28,671 nt of DNA from an uncultured Bacilli bacterium (GCA_934096715.1 CAKOMQ010000015.1:1-28671), one strand, 5' to 3'. Counted from the stretch's first letter, positions 12,301 to 21,634 are shown. Notes: a model not told the origin generated them from the sequence alone. Program-made: numbers and translations.

Positions 12301-14121
12301 TCATTTAAATACTTCATCTAATTTATTTTTTAATTGTTCTTTATTAAATGGTTTAGATAAATATCCAATAAAACCATGACTTCTATATTTTTCTTCAGCA
12401 CCACTAATAGCATCTGCAGTTAACGCTACTACAGGAGTATCAAAATTATCAAGTTCATTTAGGTTTTCTAAAGTCTCTATTCCATTCATTTCAGGCATCA
12501 TTATATCCATCAAGATAAGATCATATTTATTATTCTTAACCTTATTTAGACATTCTATACCACTATAAACTTCATCTACATTTTTAATATTTAATTGTTC
12601 TAAACATCTTTTAGCTACCTTAACATTTAATTTATTATCATCTACTACAAGTATTAATTTATCTTTATATTTAGTATCATTATCTTTAATAATCTTAATA
12701 ACTTGAGTATCACTTAAATCTTTATTCATCTTACTTATTTCTTGATTAATATTAATCATAAATATACTTCCATTACCATATGTAGATTCAACATTAATTT
12801 TACCACCCATTAAATCTACTAATTTTTTAGTAATAGCAAGGCCAAGTCCCGTTCCTTCAGTAGTAGTATTCTTTTCAATATCCAATCTTTCAAATTTAGT
12901 AAATAGTTTATCAATATTTTCTTTTTTTATACCCCTACCAGTATCTTTACAAGTAATAAATAATTTACAATTGTTTTTCTCATTTATACAATTAATCTTT
13001 AATTCAACACTACCTTCTTCTGTATATTTAATAGCGTTAGATAATATATTATTTATAATTTGCTTAACATGATTCTTATCTCCTAAAAGCAAATAAGGTA
13101 TATCATCAGCTATAGTTAATTTAAAAACTATTTTCTTATCTCCAATTCTAGTAGCTTGAACACGTGCAAGAGACTCTATTTCTTTTTTAAAATCATAAGG
13201 CATTTTGACAATTTCCATCTTGTCAGACTCTATCTTACTTATATCCATTATATTACCAACTATTTCTAAAAGAGTATGACTAGCACTTACAATATCACTT
13301 AAGTCTTCTTTCATATCTTCTGGTATATTATCACGACTATTCATATCTTCACTTAACCCAACTATTGCATTAAGTGGTGTTCTTATTTCATGAGACATAC
13401 TAGACAAAAAATCTGATTTAGCCCTATTAGCTCTTTCAGCATTTTCTTTTGCAATATTTAGTTCTCCCAATAATTTAACATCAGGATTTTCAATTGTAAA
13501 GAACATTACTAGTAACATGAATGAATAAAAGAAAGTTTCAAACATTAAATCAGGATAGTATTTTCTAATTAATAAAGCTAGTAAATACATTACAGTAAAT
13601 ATAATTATTGGTATATCTTTCTTTCTATTCTTTTTATCAACTACAAATATTTTAATAGTAGTATAAATAATAAATAACAATATAATAATTAATCCTATTA
13701 AAAATATATTAAAACTTAATCCATTACCATCTAAGACATCATTATCTACTATTACATTTATTGGAGTTACCAATATAAATAATCCAAATAATATTATATA
13801 TATATAATTAAGTTTTTTTACTACTTCATACTTTTTAATATTATATTTTAAAATAACTAAATTATATAAAAGTATATAAGAAGTTAAAATAAGCATTACA
13901 ATCATATATATTTTTTGTACCCAAGCAATTATCCAAAAAGCATTAGGAATCTTACTAAGTACAATACCTAATAAACATAATAAATTAAATATATAGTTTT
14001 CAAGTAACATTCTTCCATATATATTAGTTTCTTCAGTATCTATTCTATTCTTAGTAAAATAGACAACAATCATTAAAGTATTAAGCAACAACGCAATAAT
14101 AGGTAATATAAATATATTCAT
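12301..14121 (-). CDS. Hybrid sensor histidine kinase with receiver domain
   Basis: This 606-residue protein has an N-terminal membrane domain of about seven helices (residues 1-210), with little outside loop material. HisKA follows (SDFLSSMSHEIRTPLNAIVG, phospho-acceptor His about 244), then HATPase_c with the N box NILSNAIKYTEEGS, the G1 box DTGRGI and the G2 box GTGLGLAITKKLVDLMGG. The C-terminal receiver has VVDDNKLN, LILMDIMMPEMNG (Asp about 539), ALTAD and LSKPF. The histidine is expected to pass phosphate to its own receiver. No HPt domain or DNA-binding regulator is adjacent, so the output is elsewhere. A GTG at 14130 opens the longer frame, but AGGAGG with 8-nt spacing points to the ATG at 14121. 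The stimulus is unknown. Confidence 0.93.
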   Translation of the reverse strand: MNIFILPIIALLLNTLMIVVYFTKNRIDTEETNIYGRMLLENYIFNLLCLLGIVLSKIPNAFWIIAWVQKIYMIVMLILTSYILLYNLVILKYNIKKYEVVKKLNYIYIILFGLFILVTPINVIVDNDVLDGNGLSFNIFLIGLIIILLFIIYTTIKIFVVDKKNRKKDIPIIIFTVMYLLALLIRKYYPDLMFETFFYSFMLLVMFFTIENPDVKLLGELNIAKENAERANRAKSDFLSSMSHEIRTPLNAIVGLSEDMNSRDNIPEDMKEDLSDIVSASHTLLEIVGNIMDISKIESDKMEIVKMPYDFKKEIESLARVQATRIGDKKIVFKLTIADDIPYLLLGDKNHVKQIINNILSNAIKYTEEGSVELKINCINEKNNCKLFITCKDTGRGIKKENIDKLFTKFERLDIEKNTTTEGTGLGLAITKKLVDLMGGKINVESTYGNGSIFMININQEISKMNKDLSDTQVIKIIKDNDTKYKDKLILVVDDNKLNVKVAKRCLEQLNIKNVDEVYSGIECLNKVKNNKYDLILMDIMMPEMNGIETLENLNELDNFDTPVVALTADAISGAEEKYRSHGFIGYLSKPFNKEQLKNKLDEVFK

Positions 14122-14212
14122 CTTTAGCACCTCCTATTATAGTAAAAGTATATCATTTATAAAAAGAAAAAACAACTTACAAATTAGAATATGTAGACAC
14201 TTAGAAAACTGT

Positions 14213-14235
14213 AAGAACTAACTTGATTAGTTCTT
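14213..14235. terminator. Second hairpin between acyltransferase and kinase genes
   Basis: A 9-bp stem, AAGAACTAA-CTTGA-TTAGTTCTT, just behind the terminator at 14259-14281. It may back it up or act from the other strand (TATTTTAATA follows on plus). Confidence 0.5.
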
Positions 14236-14258
14236 ATTTTAATATGCATTATAAAAAG

Positions 14259-14281
14259 GAGTGCAGTAAAATACTACACTC
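14259..14281 (-). terminator. Terminator of the acyltransferase gene
   Basis: Hairpin GAGTG-x-AGTA / TACT-x-CACTC with an AAA loop and one mismatch, followed on the minus strand by CCTTTTTAT. It begins in the stop codon of the acyltransferase gene. Confidence 0.8.
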
Positions 14282-15240
14282 TAACTTGCTTTTCTTTTTA
14301 ATATTCTTTGATATTCTTTCTCTATTAACTGAACGTTTATTCTTCTTAAATCTTCTTCTACTTGTTTTTGTTCCATCATATCTAGATCTAGATATCTAGT
14401 ATCATATACACCTTGTAAATCATAACCATAATGATTACTTAGTAAGTCAACAATACGTTGAGCAAAATCATGTTCAGAAACTATTTCAATTGTATCTCTT
14501 GATTCTAAATCTCTAGTTTCCCATATATCCCATTTTAAAGTAGCTAACTTATCTCTTAATTTATCTCTCTCTTCTACTTCGTTATAATTAAATGCATCAA
14601 CCTTGTAATTTTCTCCAATATTTACAATGAATTCGTTTCCATATTGTTCAATAGCCACTGGAGTTATATCTCTTCCTGTTTCATAAGCCATTCTTGTAGC
14701 ACCTTTAAATGTTTTAGCAACAGGTAAATTAGTATCTATATTCCATGCACCTTCGGGAAATATAATAAGTTTTCCACCATGATTAAGAAGTTCTACTGCT
14801 CTTTCATAGCCGATTTTTCTATCCAATTTTTCCCTAGTATGTACGTATATAGTACCATTCATGTATAATAGAAATCCAACTGGATCAGTATAAGCAACTC
14901 CAGGATCCCCAAAAAATATATATGATGAATCATTTATAGCTTCAACTAATCTATGTACATCATTACCACCTATATGTGTACAAGCATATATTTGTCCTTC
15001 TTCTTTTCTAGTACGTAAATCATTCATGATAGTTATCTTTTCATGAGCATTGATAATTCTATCAATTTTTAATATAGTAGTTACTAAAAAATGAATTCTT
15101 TTTCTTATTTCAATTGCATCATAATTAAGGGGAATATTATTATTATATTCATATTCTCTTTTGTCACTCATATATTTATTTAATTCTACTAGCGACATTC
15201 TTTTAAGCTCTAAAAGACTTTTCTTTTCGAATTTTTCCAT
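14281..15240 (-). CDS. PlsC-type acyltransferase (1-acylglycerol-3-phosphate acyltransferase family)
   Basis: This 319-residue protein has the acyltransferase H-x4-D motif in ACTHIGGNDVHR, a YIFFGDPGVAYTDP loop and the EGTR-like block FPEGAWN, followed by KGATRMAYETGRDITPVAIE. These are the signature blocks of the LPLAT/PlsC superfamily, which transfers acyl chains to lysophospholipids or related acceptors at the membrane. There is no clear membrane segment. The N-terminal about 80 residues are helical and charged, and a C-terminal about 60-residue extension has no match I know. The longest frame starts at 15276, but GGGAG is 7 nt before the ATG at 15240 (MEKFEKKSLLELKRMS), which I take as the start. 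Single gene with its own terminator. Confidence 0.85.
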   Translation of the reverse strand: MEKFEKKSLLELKRMSLVELNKYMSDKREYEYNNNIPLNYDAIEIRKRIHFLVTTILKIDRIINAHEKITIMNDLRTRKEEGQIYACTHIGGNDVHRLVEAINDSSYIFFGDPGVAYTDPVGFLLYMNGTIYVHTREKLDRKIGYERAVELLNHGGKLIIFPEGAWNIDTNLPVAKTFKGATRMAYETGRDITPVAIEQYGNEFIVNIGENYKVDAFNYNEVEERDKLRDKLATLKWDIWETRDLESRDTIEIVSEHDFAQRIVDLLSNHYGYDLQGVYDTRYLDLDMMEQKQVEEDLRRINVQLIEKEYQRILKRKAS

Positions 15241-15409
15241 AAGTTTTCTCCCTTCAAAAGAAATCGCCTTTATCATAGCAAATTAATTATTACATGTCAA
15301 ATATTTTACACACAGCTTTACATAACAGAAGAAGAATTATTATTATCTCTAATTTAGTTTTTAATTATTTCTTAATAAATTTTCTAGTTAAATATCCATT
15401 AAAATTATA

Positions 15410-15439
15410 AAAGAAGACTTAGCTCCATAAGTCTTCTTT
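15410..15439 (-). terminator. Terminator of the nucleotidyltransferase gene
   Basis: A perfect 12-bp stem AAAGAAGACTTA/TAAGTCTTCTTT with a GCTCCA loop. The loop side contains the last codons and stop of the gene. Confidence 0.85.
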
Positions 15440-16351
15440 GTATTCACCTTCGCTTATTAATTTATTAATGCCACTCTTTAATTCTTCTAGGTCTTCTCTA
15501 TATGTCATACCATACCACTTACTAGTAGTATTAAGAAGTTTTACAACACTTTTTCCTTCTCGCATAGTTTTTAATAATACATAAGGAAGTCCATATTCAC
15601 TCTTAAGTGGATCTTTCATATTATTTAAGAAATTTACTATATCATTTTCTAAATAATTCATAAAACTTTTATCTACACCAATTAAATTCATATTAACTGG
15701 GTATTCTTCATCTATTACTCTTATATTACCTGTTTCTTTACCACTAAGTAAATCAAGTGGATCAGCAATTATTTCTCCTGAATCATTCTTAGATATAGTA
15801 CATTCTTCAATACTTACTAAGTTATTATCACTATCGCATTCAATAACACCACGTTTAACGCTTCCATGATCAGTCATAGTTTTACCAACATGATAACCTA
15901 CTATCGAATATACTTCTTTATCACTATTTTCCTTTTCATCAAAGAACTTAGATAATACCATAAATGCATCTCTTCCATAGAAATCATCAGCATTAATTAT
16001 ACCAAAGTCTCCATTAATATACTTACGAGCAGCATATATAGCATGAGCAGTTCCCCATGGTTTGATACGACCGTCTGGTACATTAAATCCACTTGGTAAA
16101 TCATTTAATAATTGATATGCATATTCTACTTTTATTTTATCTTCTATTCTTTTGCCAATAGTACTTTTAAATATTTCACTATTTTCCTCTTTTATTACAA
16201 ATACTACTTTATTAAATCCTGCAATTATTGCATCATATATACTATAATCTAGGATAAATTCACCAGTCGGACCAACTGGTTCAATTTGTTTAAGTCCACC
16301 AAATCTACTACCCATACCGGCAGCCATAACTACTAACGTTTTTTCTTTCAT
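15419..16351 (-). CDS. Sugar-phosphate nucleotidyltransferase-like protein
   Basis: This 310-residue protein has the NTP-transferase nucleotide loop MAAGMGSRFGGLKQIEPVGP, then TGEFILDYSIYDAI, a PWGTAHAIYAAR stretch and the metal-binding INADDFYG (D-D). These mark enzymes that join an NTP to a sugar phosphate, giving an NDP-sugar for cell-surface polymers. It lacks the left-handed beta-helix of GlmU. The substrate cannot be read. The start lies 2 nt after the pcrA stop codon, and its ribosome-binding site (AAAGGTAG) is inside the end of pcrA, so translation is coupled to pcrA. This pairing with a DNA-repair helicase is probably economical packing, not a shared pathway. Confidence 0.87.
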   Translation of the reverse strand: MKEKTLVVMAAGMGSRFGGLKQIEPVGPTGEFILDYSIYDAIIAGFNKVVFVIKEENSEIFKSTIGKRIEDKIKVEYAYQLLNDLPSGFNVPDGRIKPWGTAHAIYAARKYINGDFGIINADDFYGRDAFMVLSKFFDEKENSDKEVYSIVGYHVGKTMTDHGSVKRGVIECDSDNNLVSIEECTISKNDSGEIIADPLDLLSGKETGNIRVIDEEYPVNMNLIGVDKSFMNYLENDIVNFLNNMKDPLKSEYGLPYVLLKTMREGKSVVKLLNTTSKWYGMTYREDLEELKSGINKLISEGEYKEDLWS

Positions 16352-16353
16352 TC

Positions 16354-18438
16354 TTATCTACCTTTCTTAAGTCCAGTATAGTTTTTTAAGAATTTTTTAA
16401 TACCAAATCTTTTATTAAAAGCTATTGATACAAATCTATCATCTACACCTACAACTACACCCCTACCAAAAGTCATATGATTTACAACTTCACCAACTTC
16501 ATAATAAGAGTCATCATTATTATACAACTTTTTATGATTAATTTTAATACTTTCTTTTTCAAGTTCACTTCTCTCTAGTAGAGAATTATCTATTTCATCT
16601 ATAAATCTACTAGGCGGATTACATGTTTCATTACCATATAACAATCTTCTTTTAGCATTAGTTAAATATAATCTTTCTTTAGCACGTGTAATACCAACAT
16701 AGCATAATCTTCTTTCTTCTTCTATTTCACTAGGTTCATTAAATGAATTAAGATGTGGAAGTATTCCATCTTCCATACCAACCATAAATACCACTTTAAA
16801 CTCTAGTCCTTTCGCAGCATGAAGTGTCATTAAAGTTAGAGCATTAGTTAAATCTTTATGTTCAGATATATCTGCTATTAAACTTATTTCATCTAGAAAA
16901 TCTTCTAGATTAACACTACCAGTTTCATTTTGATAAGTTTCTGTTATACTTCTAAATTCCATCAAGTTTTCAATTCTTAAATCACTTTCTAAAGTCTTAT
17001 CACTTTCAAGTTCATTTTTAATTCCACATTTATCTAATACTTCATCTATAAGTTCTGTTAAAGATAAATCTTTACTTTTATTAGTTAAGTATTCAATTAT
17101 ATCTTTAAAAGCTTTTTCTTTACCACCACTTATAGCATCATACATACTAACCCCTTCAATATTAGCAATATTTTCTAAGTTTTCAACGCTTTTAGCACCT
17201 ATTCCTCTTTTAGGCTCATTGATAACTCTCTTTAAGCTAATATCGTCATCATGATTAGATATAAGTCTTAAATAACTGATTAAATCTTTAATTTCTTTTC
17301 TCTTATAGAAATAAAAACTTCCTACTACTTTATAAACAATATTTTTCTTTAATAAGGCTTCTTCAAATATACGACTTGATGCATTAGTACGATAGAATAT
17401 TGCTATATCATTTAGACTATATCCATCACTTACTAATTTTTCTACTTCATTAATAACCATGCTAACTTCGCTTAAACCATCATTAGCACGCATATACTTT
17501 ATCTTAACGCCATCACCAAGCTCACTAAATAAATTAACTTCTTTTCTTTCAATGTTATTTTTGATAACACTATTGGCGGCATTTAGAATAGTTGTTGTAC
17601 TTCTATAATTTTGATTTAAAGTAACAACTTTACAATCTTTATAATCAGATTCAAAGTTAAGAATATTTTTATAATTAGCTTGCCTAAAACCATAGATAGC
17701 TTGATTTTGATCTCCAACTACAAATATATTACGATATTTCTTACTTAGTAGTTTTACCAATTTATATTGTACTTCATTAGTATCTTGATATTCATCTATT
17801 AATATATATTTGTAATGATCTTGATATCTTTCTAAAATATCACTATTATCTAGGAATAACTCAACTGGTATTTTAAGTAAATCATCAAAATCAACTGCGT
17901 TATTTTTCTTTAGCATTTTAGTATATTGATAGTATACTTTAACAGCTACTTTCTCTGGTTCACTAGTCAAAAACTTTTCAATTAAAGCATCGGTTAACAT
18001 ATCATTCTTTATAAAACTGATTCTATTTCTAATATAATTAGGAGCCACTTCTTTAGGATCTATCCCCATATCTTTAAGGATCTTTTTAATAATAGTTAAT
18101 TGATCATCACTATCAATTATAGTAAAGTTTTTCTTAAGTCCACAAGCTTCATAGTTATCTTTAATAACACGAAGTCCAAAAGAATGGAATGTTCCAACAA
18201 AAGAATGAATTTCCCCTACCAACTTATAGATTCTTTCTTTCATCTCTTTAGCAGCTTTATTAGTAAATGTAATAGCTAAGATATTCCTGCTAGGAATTCC
18301 TTCATCAATAAGATAAGCTATACGTGTTGTTAATACTTTAGTTTTACCACTACCAGCACCAGCCACTACTAAACATGGCCCATCTTTATGTAGTACTGCT
18401 TCTTTTTGTTCTTTATTTAATGTATCTATATAATTCAT
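16354..18438 (-). CDS. pcrA: ATP-dependent DNA helicase PcrA (UvrD/Rep family)
   Basis: This 694-residue 3'-5' superfamily 1 helicase is used in repair and in clearing replication conflicts. It has all the motifs: LNKEQKEAV (Q), AGAGSGKT (I), ITFTNKAAKEMKERI (Ia), GTFHSF, LIDEYQDTN (II), VGDQNQAIYGFRQAN (III), LNQNYRST (IV), LMTLHAAKGLEF (V) and EERRLCYVGITRAKE (VI). The C-terminus has a Tudor-like end, VGEVVNHMTFGRGVVVGVDD, typical of PcrA, where it binds RNA polymerase. A GTG at 18450 lies in frame, but GTGGAG 6 nt before the ATG at 18438 fits better. No clear terminator separates it from the variable-protein gene upstream, so partial read-through is likely. Confidence 0.95.
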   Translation of the reverse strand: MNYIDTLNKEQKEAVLHKDGPCLVVAGAGSGKTKVLTTRIAYLIDEGIPSRNILAITFTNKAAKEMKERIYKLVGEIHSFVGTFHSFGLRVIKDNYEACGLKKNFTIIDSDDQLTIIKKILKDMGIDPKEVAPNYIRNRISFIKNDMLTDALIEKFLTSEPEKVAVKVYYQYTKMLKKNNAVDFDDLLKIPVELFLDNSDILERYQDHYKYILIDEYQDTNEVQYKLVKLLSKKYRNIFVVGDQNQAIYGFRQANYKNILNFESDYKDCKVVTLNQNYRSTTTILNAANSVIKNNIERKEVNLFSELGDGVKIKYMRANDGLSEVSMVINEVEKLVSDGYSLNDIAIFYRTNASSRIFEEALLKKNIVYKVVGSFYFYKRKEIKDLISYLRLISNHDDDISLKRVINEPKRGIGAKSVENLENIANIEGVSMYDAISGGKEKAFKDIIEYLTNKSKDLSLTELIDEVLDKCGIKNELESDKTLESDLRIENLMEFRSITETYQNETGSVNLEDFLDEISLIADISEHKDLTNALTLMTLHAAKGLEFKVVFMVGMEDGILPHLNSFNEPSEIEEERRLCYVGITRAKERLYLTNAKRRLLYGNETCNPPSRFIDEIDNSLLERSELEKESIKINHKKLYNNDDSYYEVGEVVNHMTFGRGVVVGVDDRFVSIAFNKRFGIKKFLKNYTGLKKGR

Positions 18439-18497
18439 ATTATTCTCCACTTCTTATGTAAAAAGCACCCAAAGTTACTTACTTTTTTTATTTATTA

Positions 18498-20048
18498 CTA
18501 GTTTTCTATTATAAATGGATTTTCTAGACTGCCATCTCCATCTGCAGTAATTTTGACATCACTTGTAAGATAGAAGACTGGGCGCGCACCAAAATCATAG
18601 AACACATCTGTGTAGTCCACGTAACCATCACCACGGACACCCCAAACCAACGTAGTGACGTTGCCACCGCTACCAGCCCCATAACGAGAAATCGTCCATT
18701 CATCAGTTGACTTTGTTGTATCATTATTACTTTGATGCATCCAGCCTGTTTTTAGTGTAGCTTTATTTGCATAAGTACCTCCTGTTATTGCTAATGCACT
18801 TGACCCCAATGATAACGTATAATCACTTGCATACATTAAGCCTATTTTTGCACTTGGGGTTGTCCATTCGCCAACTGTACTTGTTTTCGTACTTCTATTC
18901 ATTTCATGTAAATATATTTGGCTTGGTGTTAAACCAGTGGAATAATTTGGACCATTATTACTATTTGTTTTTGTATTTACTGCACTCCACGTCCAGTTTT
19001 CTATTTTACTTGACCATTTTGTATTTTGTAAGTAATCATATGTTGTATTTTTTAAAAAATAACTTCCGTTAAGTCCTTTATACATATCACTATTTTCCCA
19101 TGATATATCTGAATTCCAATCTTCATTCCATGCATATTTTTCTAATTGTTTATATTTGATTAGTTTAACATGATTTTTTCCATTTGCAGCTGAGAATACT
19201 CCTAGTACTCTATACATATATTTATCTTGATTTGCTGTACATTCTGATTTATTGTTTGTACCGAAACATATAAAGTTGTTTGGATTAGCGTCTGTTCCTA
19301 CTGCACCACTTCCTGTATATCTATAGCCATCTCCTTCTAATCTACTTTGCCATAACTCTCCACTTGCAACTAAATTATCAGCTAGCGATTTACTATTATC
19401 CCATTTAAATGCTAACTTACAAGAAAATGCTTTTTGATCTCCACTTGTATATGGTTCTATTTTTATTGTGTATGAATTACCTACTAGTTTATCTTGAGTA
19501 TTTATTGTATTTGTTACACTACTTGTTAGTGGTATTGATACACTAGTTCCTTTTGTTAAGTTTTTGATTTCTCCACTTACTATGATTCCATTAGTTCCTG
19601 CAGTCGTAAGTTCTTTTAAAGTCATAGTCTTATCTCCAACTACTACTTTTACATCTGAGTCACTATTATCAGTTATTGGAGTTGTTACTGTTGCTGTTAC
19701 CTTATAATTATAAGTACAGTCTAGTGGTGCATCTCCTTCTGGTAATTGTGCTGTTGCTAATGTATAATTTGGATTAGTTTCAAGTGCTAGTCCACTCTCG
19801 TTTTCATTAGCATAATAAGTCTTTCCTGCATTTGCTTGACTCATAAGGCTAGCATCTAAGTTAAGATATAACTTAGATGTTTTAATAGTTAAAGATGGAT
19901 TACCTAAGCTATTAGCCTTTCCTGTTACCTTTGCTCCTGTATTATCACTACTAGCTTGAATACTAAAATAGGCATAAGCACTTCCTAGTAATAAGATTAA
20001 TCCAAATATTATAGACAATGTTATTAAATACTTCTTTTCTAGTTTCAT
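18498..20048 (-). CDS. Secreted variable protein 2 (DGR-type target)
   Basis: This 516-residue paralogue of the 8722-10248 protein has a signal ending LLGSAYAYFSIQA, the same N-terminal domain with two cysteines, and the same lectin-like domain with FICFGTNNKSECTANQ, WTTPSAKIGLMYASDY and GWMHQSNNDTT. Its variable block (residues 456-488) is two codons longer than that of protein 1. The tail after RPVFYLTS differs: DVKITADGDGSLENPFIIEN in native AT-rich codons, in place of NQAYLGGNGSLDDPF. The change in codon style comes directly after the 21 nt shared by all three genes. The start has GGAG 11 nt upstream. It is not inside a recognisable element. DGR control is inferred from the codon pattern. 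Confidence 0.87.
   Translation of the reverse strand: MKLEKKYLITLSIIFGLILLLGSAYAYFSIQASSDNTGAKVTGKANSLGNPSLTIKTSKLYLNLDASLMSQANAGKTYYANENESGLALETNPNYTLATAQLPEGDAPLDCTYNYKVTATVTTPITDNSDSDVKVVVGDKTMTLKELTTAGTNGIIVSGEIKNLTKGTSVSIPLTSSVTNTINTQDKLVGNSYTIKIEPYTSGDQKAFSCKLAFKWDNSKSLADNLVASGELWQSRLEGDGYRYTGSGAVGTDANPNNFICFGTNNKSECTANQDKYMYRVLGVFSAANGKNHVKLIKYKQLEKYAWNEDWNSDISWENSDMYKGLNGSYFLKNTTYDYLQNTKWSSKIENWTWSAVNTKTNSNNGPNYSTGLTPSQIYLHEMNRSTKTSTVGEWTTPSAKIGLMYASDYTLSLGSSALAITGGTYANKATLKTGWMHQSNNDTTKSTDEWTISRYGAGSGGNVTTLVWGVRGDGYVDYTDVFYDFGARPVFYLTSDVKITADGDGSLENPFIIEN
18585..18683 (-). other. Variable region 2 (33 codons)
   Basis: Same position as the other two variable regions, with a two-codon insert (TTG GTT) before the conserved TGG. 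It is bounded 3' by the shared 21-nt block at 18584-18564, after which homology to the other genes' tails stops. Confidence 0.78.
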
Positions 20049-20077
20049 TTAATCCAACTCCAATTCTCACTAACTTA

Positions 20078-20106
20078 AGTATAAAATAATAAAAAATAAA
20101 AAACAA
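20078..20106 (-). promoter_or_regulatory. Promoter of variable protein 2
   Basis: Minus strand: TTGTTT (20106-20101), 17-nt spacer, TATACT (20083-20078). The -35 overlaps the end of the upstream gene's terminator. Confidence 0.6.
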
Positions 20107-20135
20107 GACATAATACATGCATTTTACATCTTGTT
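20102..20135 (-). terminator. Terminator of the 20134-21156 gene
   Basis: A 7-bp outer stem AACAAGA/TCTTGTT with an imperfect inner part around ATGCAT, followed on the minus strand by a T-rich run (GTTTTTTATTTTTT). Confidence 0.6.
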
Positions 20136-21156
20136 AATCAATATCTACTTCACATAAATTATAAGTTTCATCTGAATCTTTTGGTATAAATATTGTTTTT
20201 TTATCGTTACATACAAGAATATTAAAAGTATCTAAATAATATAAATCATAATTATCTTTTTCTTCAAATTTTAAATAATTACTTTTTAAATTATTAAATG
20301 ATATTTTCTTATCTTTTAATAGATAAGATAGTTCATATTTATCTACTTTATAATCTACATATATATTAGATAAACAATAAGTATAATAGTTATCTGTATA
20401 CTCAGTAATTCCTTGACATTTACTAGGTTTAATAACTGATAACTTATAATCTTTATAAATACCTTTATCTTCTAATACTATATTATCTAGATATAAAGTT
20501 TTATTTCTATAATTAGTAAGTTCTCCTACTACTGTTATATAGTCATATATCTTATAATTAGTTACATCTACTTTATTATTTAAAGATACATTTAATATAT
20601 AATTATCTTGAAAAGATACATAACCATTTAAAGTATTCTTATCATCTATTGAAAAAGATTTTAATATTATACTAGAGTTACCATTTATCTTACTAATCTT
20701 ACCTGTTATTTTAACAAATTTTTTATTATTCTTTTTATAAAATTTAGATGGATCTGTTAATACTTTATTAATATCTATATTTTCAAGTAATGTTGTAGTA
20801 CAAATGAAATCTTTCTTATAACCATTATCAAATACCATATTACTATTACAGTCATATAATCTATATAAAAAACTATTATAAGTACTTATTTCATTATTAC
20901 TTTTAATTCTTATACTATAAATAGGAATTCTTCTATAAAAACAAGATAAAGAATAATCTATAAAATAAGAACTTATAAGTATTAAAATAAAGTATAAAAA
21001 TACAAACAAGTTTAATTTAACTTTATTAGAAAGTAAGTACGATAGTAAAAATATTCCTAGTAATAATATAATAATTCTTAAGACACTATAAAAATTTAAT
21101 AAGTAACTTATTAATATTAAAACACCACTAATAACATATAATATTTTTCTTTTCAT
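20134..21156 (-). CDS. Membrane-anchored protein of unknown function with an OB-fold-like segment
   Basis: This 340-residue protein has about two to three hydrophobic segments at the N-terminus (about residues 5-75) and then an outward-facing soluble region. The segment KKFVKITGKISKINGNSSII to KTLYLDNIVLED repeats the look of an OB-fold (I-GkI-kI--ns-iil...Y--V-G-L), as in tRNA_anti-like domains of small secreted proteins. Cysteines occur in pairs (YDCNSN, FICTTT, SKCQGI, TYCLSN). I do not recognise a family beyond this. The longest frame begins at 21186, but AGGAGG 6 nt before the ATG at 21156 fixes the start. Very A/T-rich codons (many ATA and TTA) match its neighbours. Confidence 0.7.
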   Translation of the reverse strand: MKRKILYVISGVLILISYLLNFYSVLRIIILLLGIFLLSYLLSNKVKLNLFVFLYFILILISSYFIDYSLSCFYRRIPIYSIRIKSNNEISTYNSFLYRLYDCNSNMVFDNGYKKDFICTTTLLENIDINKVLTDPSKFYKKNNKKFVKITGKISKINGNSSIILKSFSIDDKNTLNGYVSFQDNYILNVSLNNKVDVTNYKIYDYITVVGELTNYRNKTLYLDNIVLEDKGIYKDYKLSVIKPSKCQGITEYTDNYYTYCLSNIYVDYKVDKYELSYLLKDKKISFNNLKSNYLKFEEKDNYDLYYLDTFNILVCNDKKTIFIPKDSDETYNLCEVDID

Positions 21157-21196
21157 ACTTAACCTCCTACCTAATATTATACTCAAGAAATAACAA

Positions 21197-21220
21197 AAAG
21201 ATTAGCCGAAGCTAATCTTT
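21197..21220 (-). terminator. Terminator of the HU gene
   Basis: A perfect 10-bp stem, AAAGATTAGC / GCTAATCTTT, with a stable tetraloop (TTCG on the transcribed strand) and TTTTTG after it. Confidence 0.92.
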
Positions 21221-21241
21221 AATTTTCTAAGATAAAATATC

Positions 21242-21514
21242 TTAGTTTAAAGCATCTTTTAGTTTGCTTCCAGCTTTAAATGAAGCAACTGTCTTTGCAG
21301 GAATTTTTAATGGTTCCTTAGTTAATGGATTAATACCTTCTCTTGCAGCACGTTTTTTAGCACTGAAAGTTCCAAATCCTACTAAAGTAACTTTTCCTTC
21401 CTTTTTTAGTCCTTCTGTTATTCCTTCAACACAAGCATCTAATGCACGAGTAGCATCGGCTTTTGATAATCCTGTTTTAGAAGCAATAATTTCAACTAAT
21501 TCAGTTCTAGACAT
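21242..21514 (-). CDS. hup: Nucleoid protein HU
   Basis: This 90-residue DNA-binding, DNA-bending protein of the HU/IHF family starts MSRTELVEIIASKTGLSKAD. It keeps the core GFGTFSAKKRAAREGINPLT and the beta-arm signature R-G-NP-T (REGINPLTKEP), then IPAKTVASFKAGSKLKDALN. The length equals the usual 90 residues. Longer in-frame starts exist (21580, and an ATG two codons upstream), but AGGAGG is 8 nt before the ATG at 21514. The leader contains nested inverted repeats (21542-21573). HU packs the nucleoid and is expected to be essential or nearly so. Confidence 0.97.
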   Translation of the reverse strand: MSRTELVEIIASKTGLSKADATRALDACVEGITEGLKKEGKVTLVGFGTFSAKKRAAREGINPLTKEPLKIPAKTVASFKAGSKLKDALN

Positions 21515-21541
21515 GTTCATTACCTCCTCATAACATAATCT

Positions 21542-21599
21542 TCTTAAGAACATATTGTTCCTACATCTTAAGATTAGCAAAAAAATATTTAAAAATCAA
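21542..21599 (-). promoter_or_regulatory. HU promoter and palindromic leader
   Basis: Minus strand: TTGATT (21599-21594), 17-nt spacer, TAATCT (21576-21571). The leader holds two copies of the self-complementary TCTTAAGA (21573-21566, 21549-21542) around GAACA-ATA-TGTTC (21560-21548). These could fold or be bound by a regulator. Confidence 0.5.
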
Positions 21600-21634
21600 C
21601 AAAAAAAGCATAAAACATGCTTTTTTTATTGATT
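21594..21634 (-). terminator. Terminator of spoIVA
   Basis: An 11-bp stem, AAAAAAAGCAT-AAAAC-ATGCTTTTTTT (21601-21627), with further outer pairing AATCAA/TTGATT. The outer left arm is also the HU -35. Confidence 0.85.
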
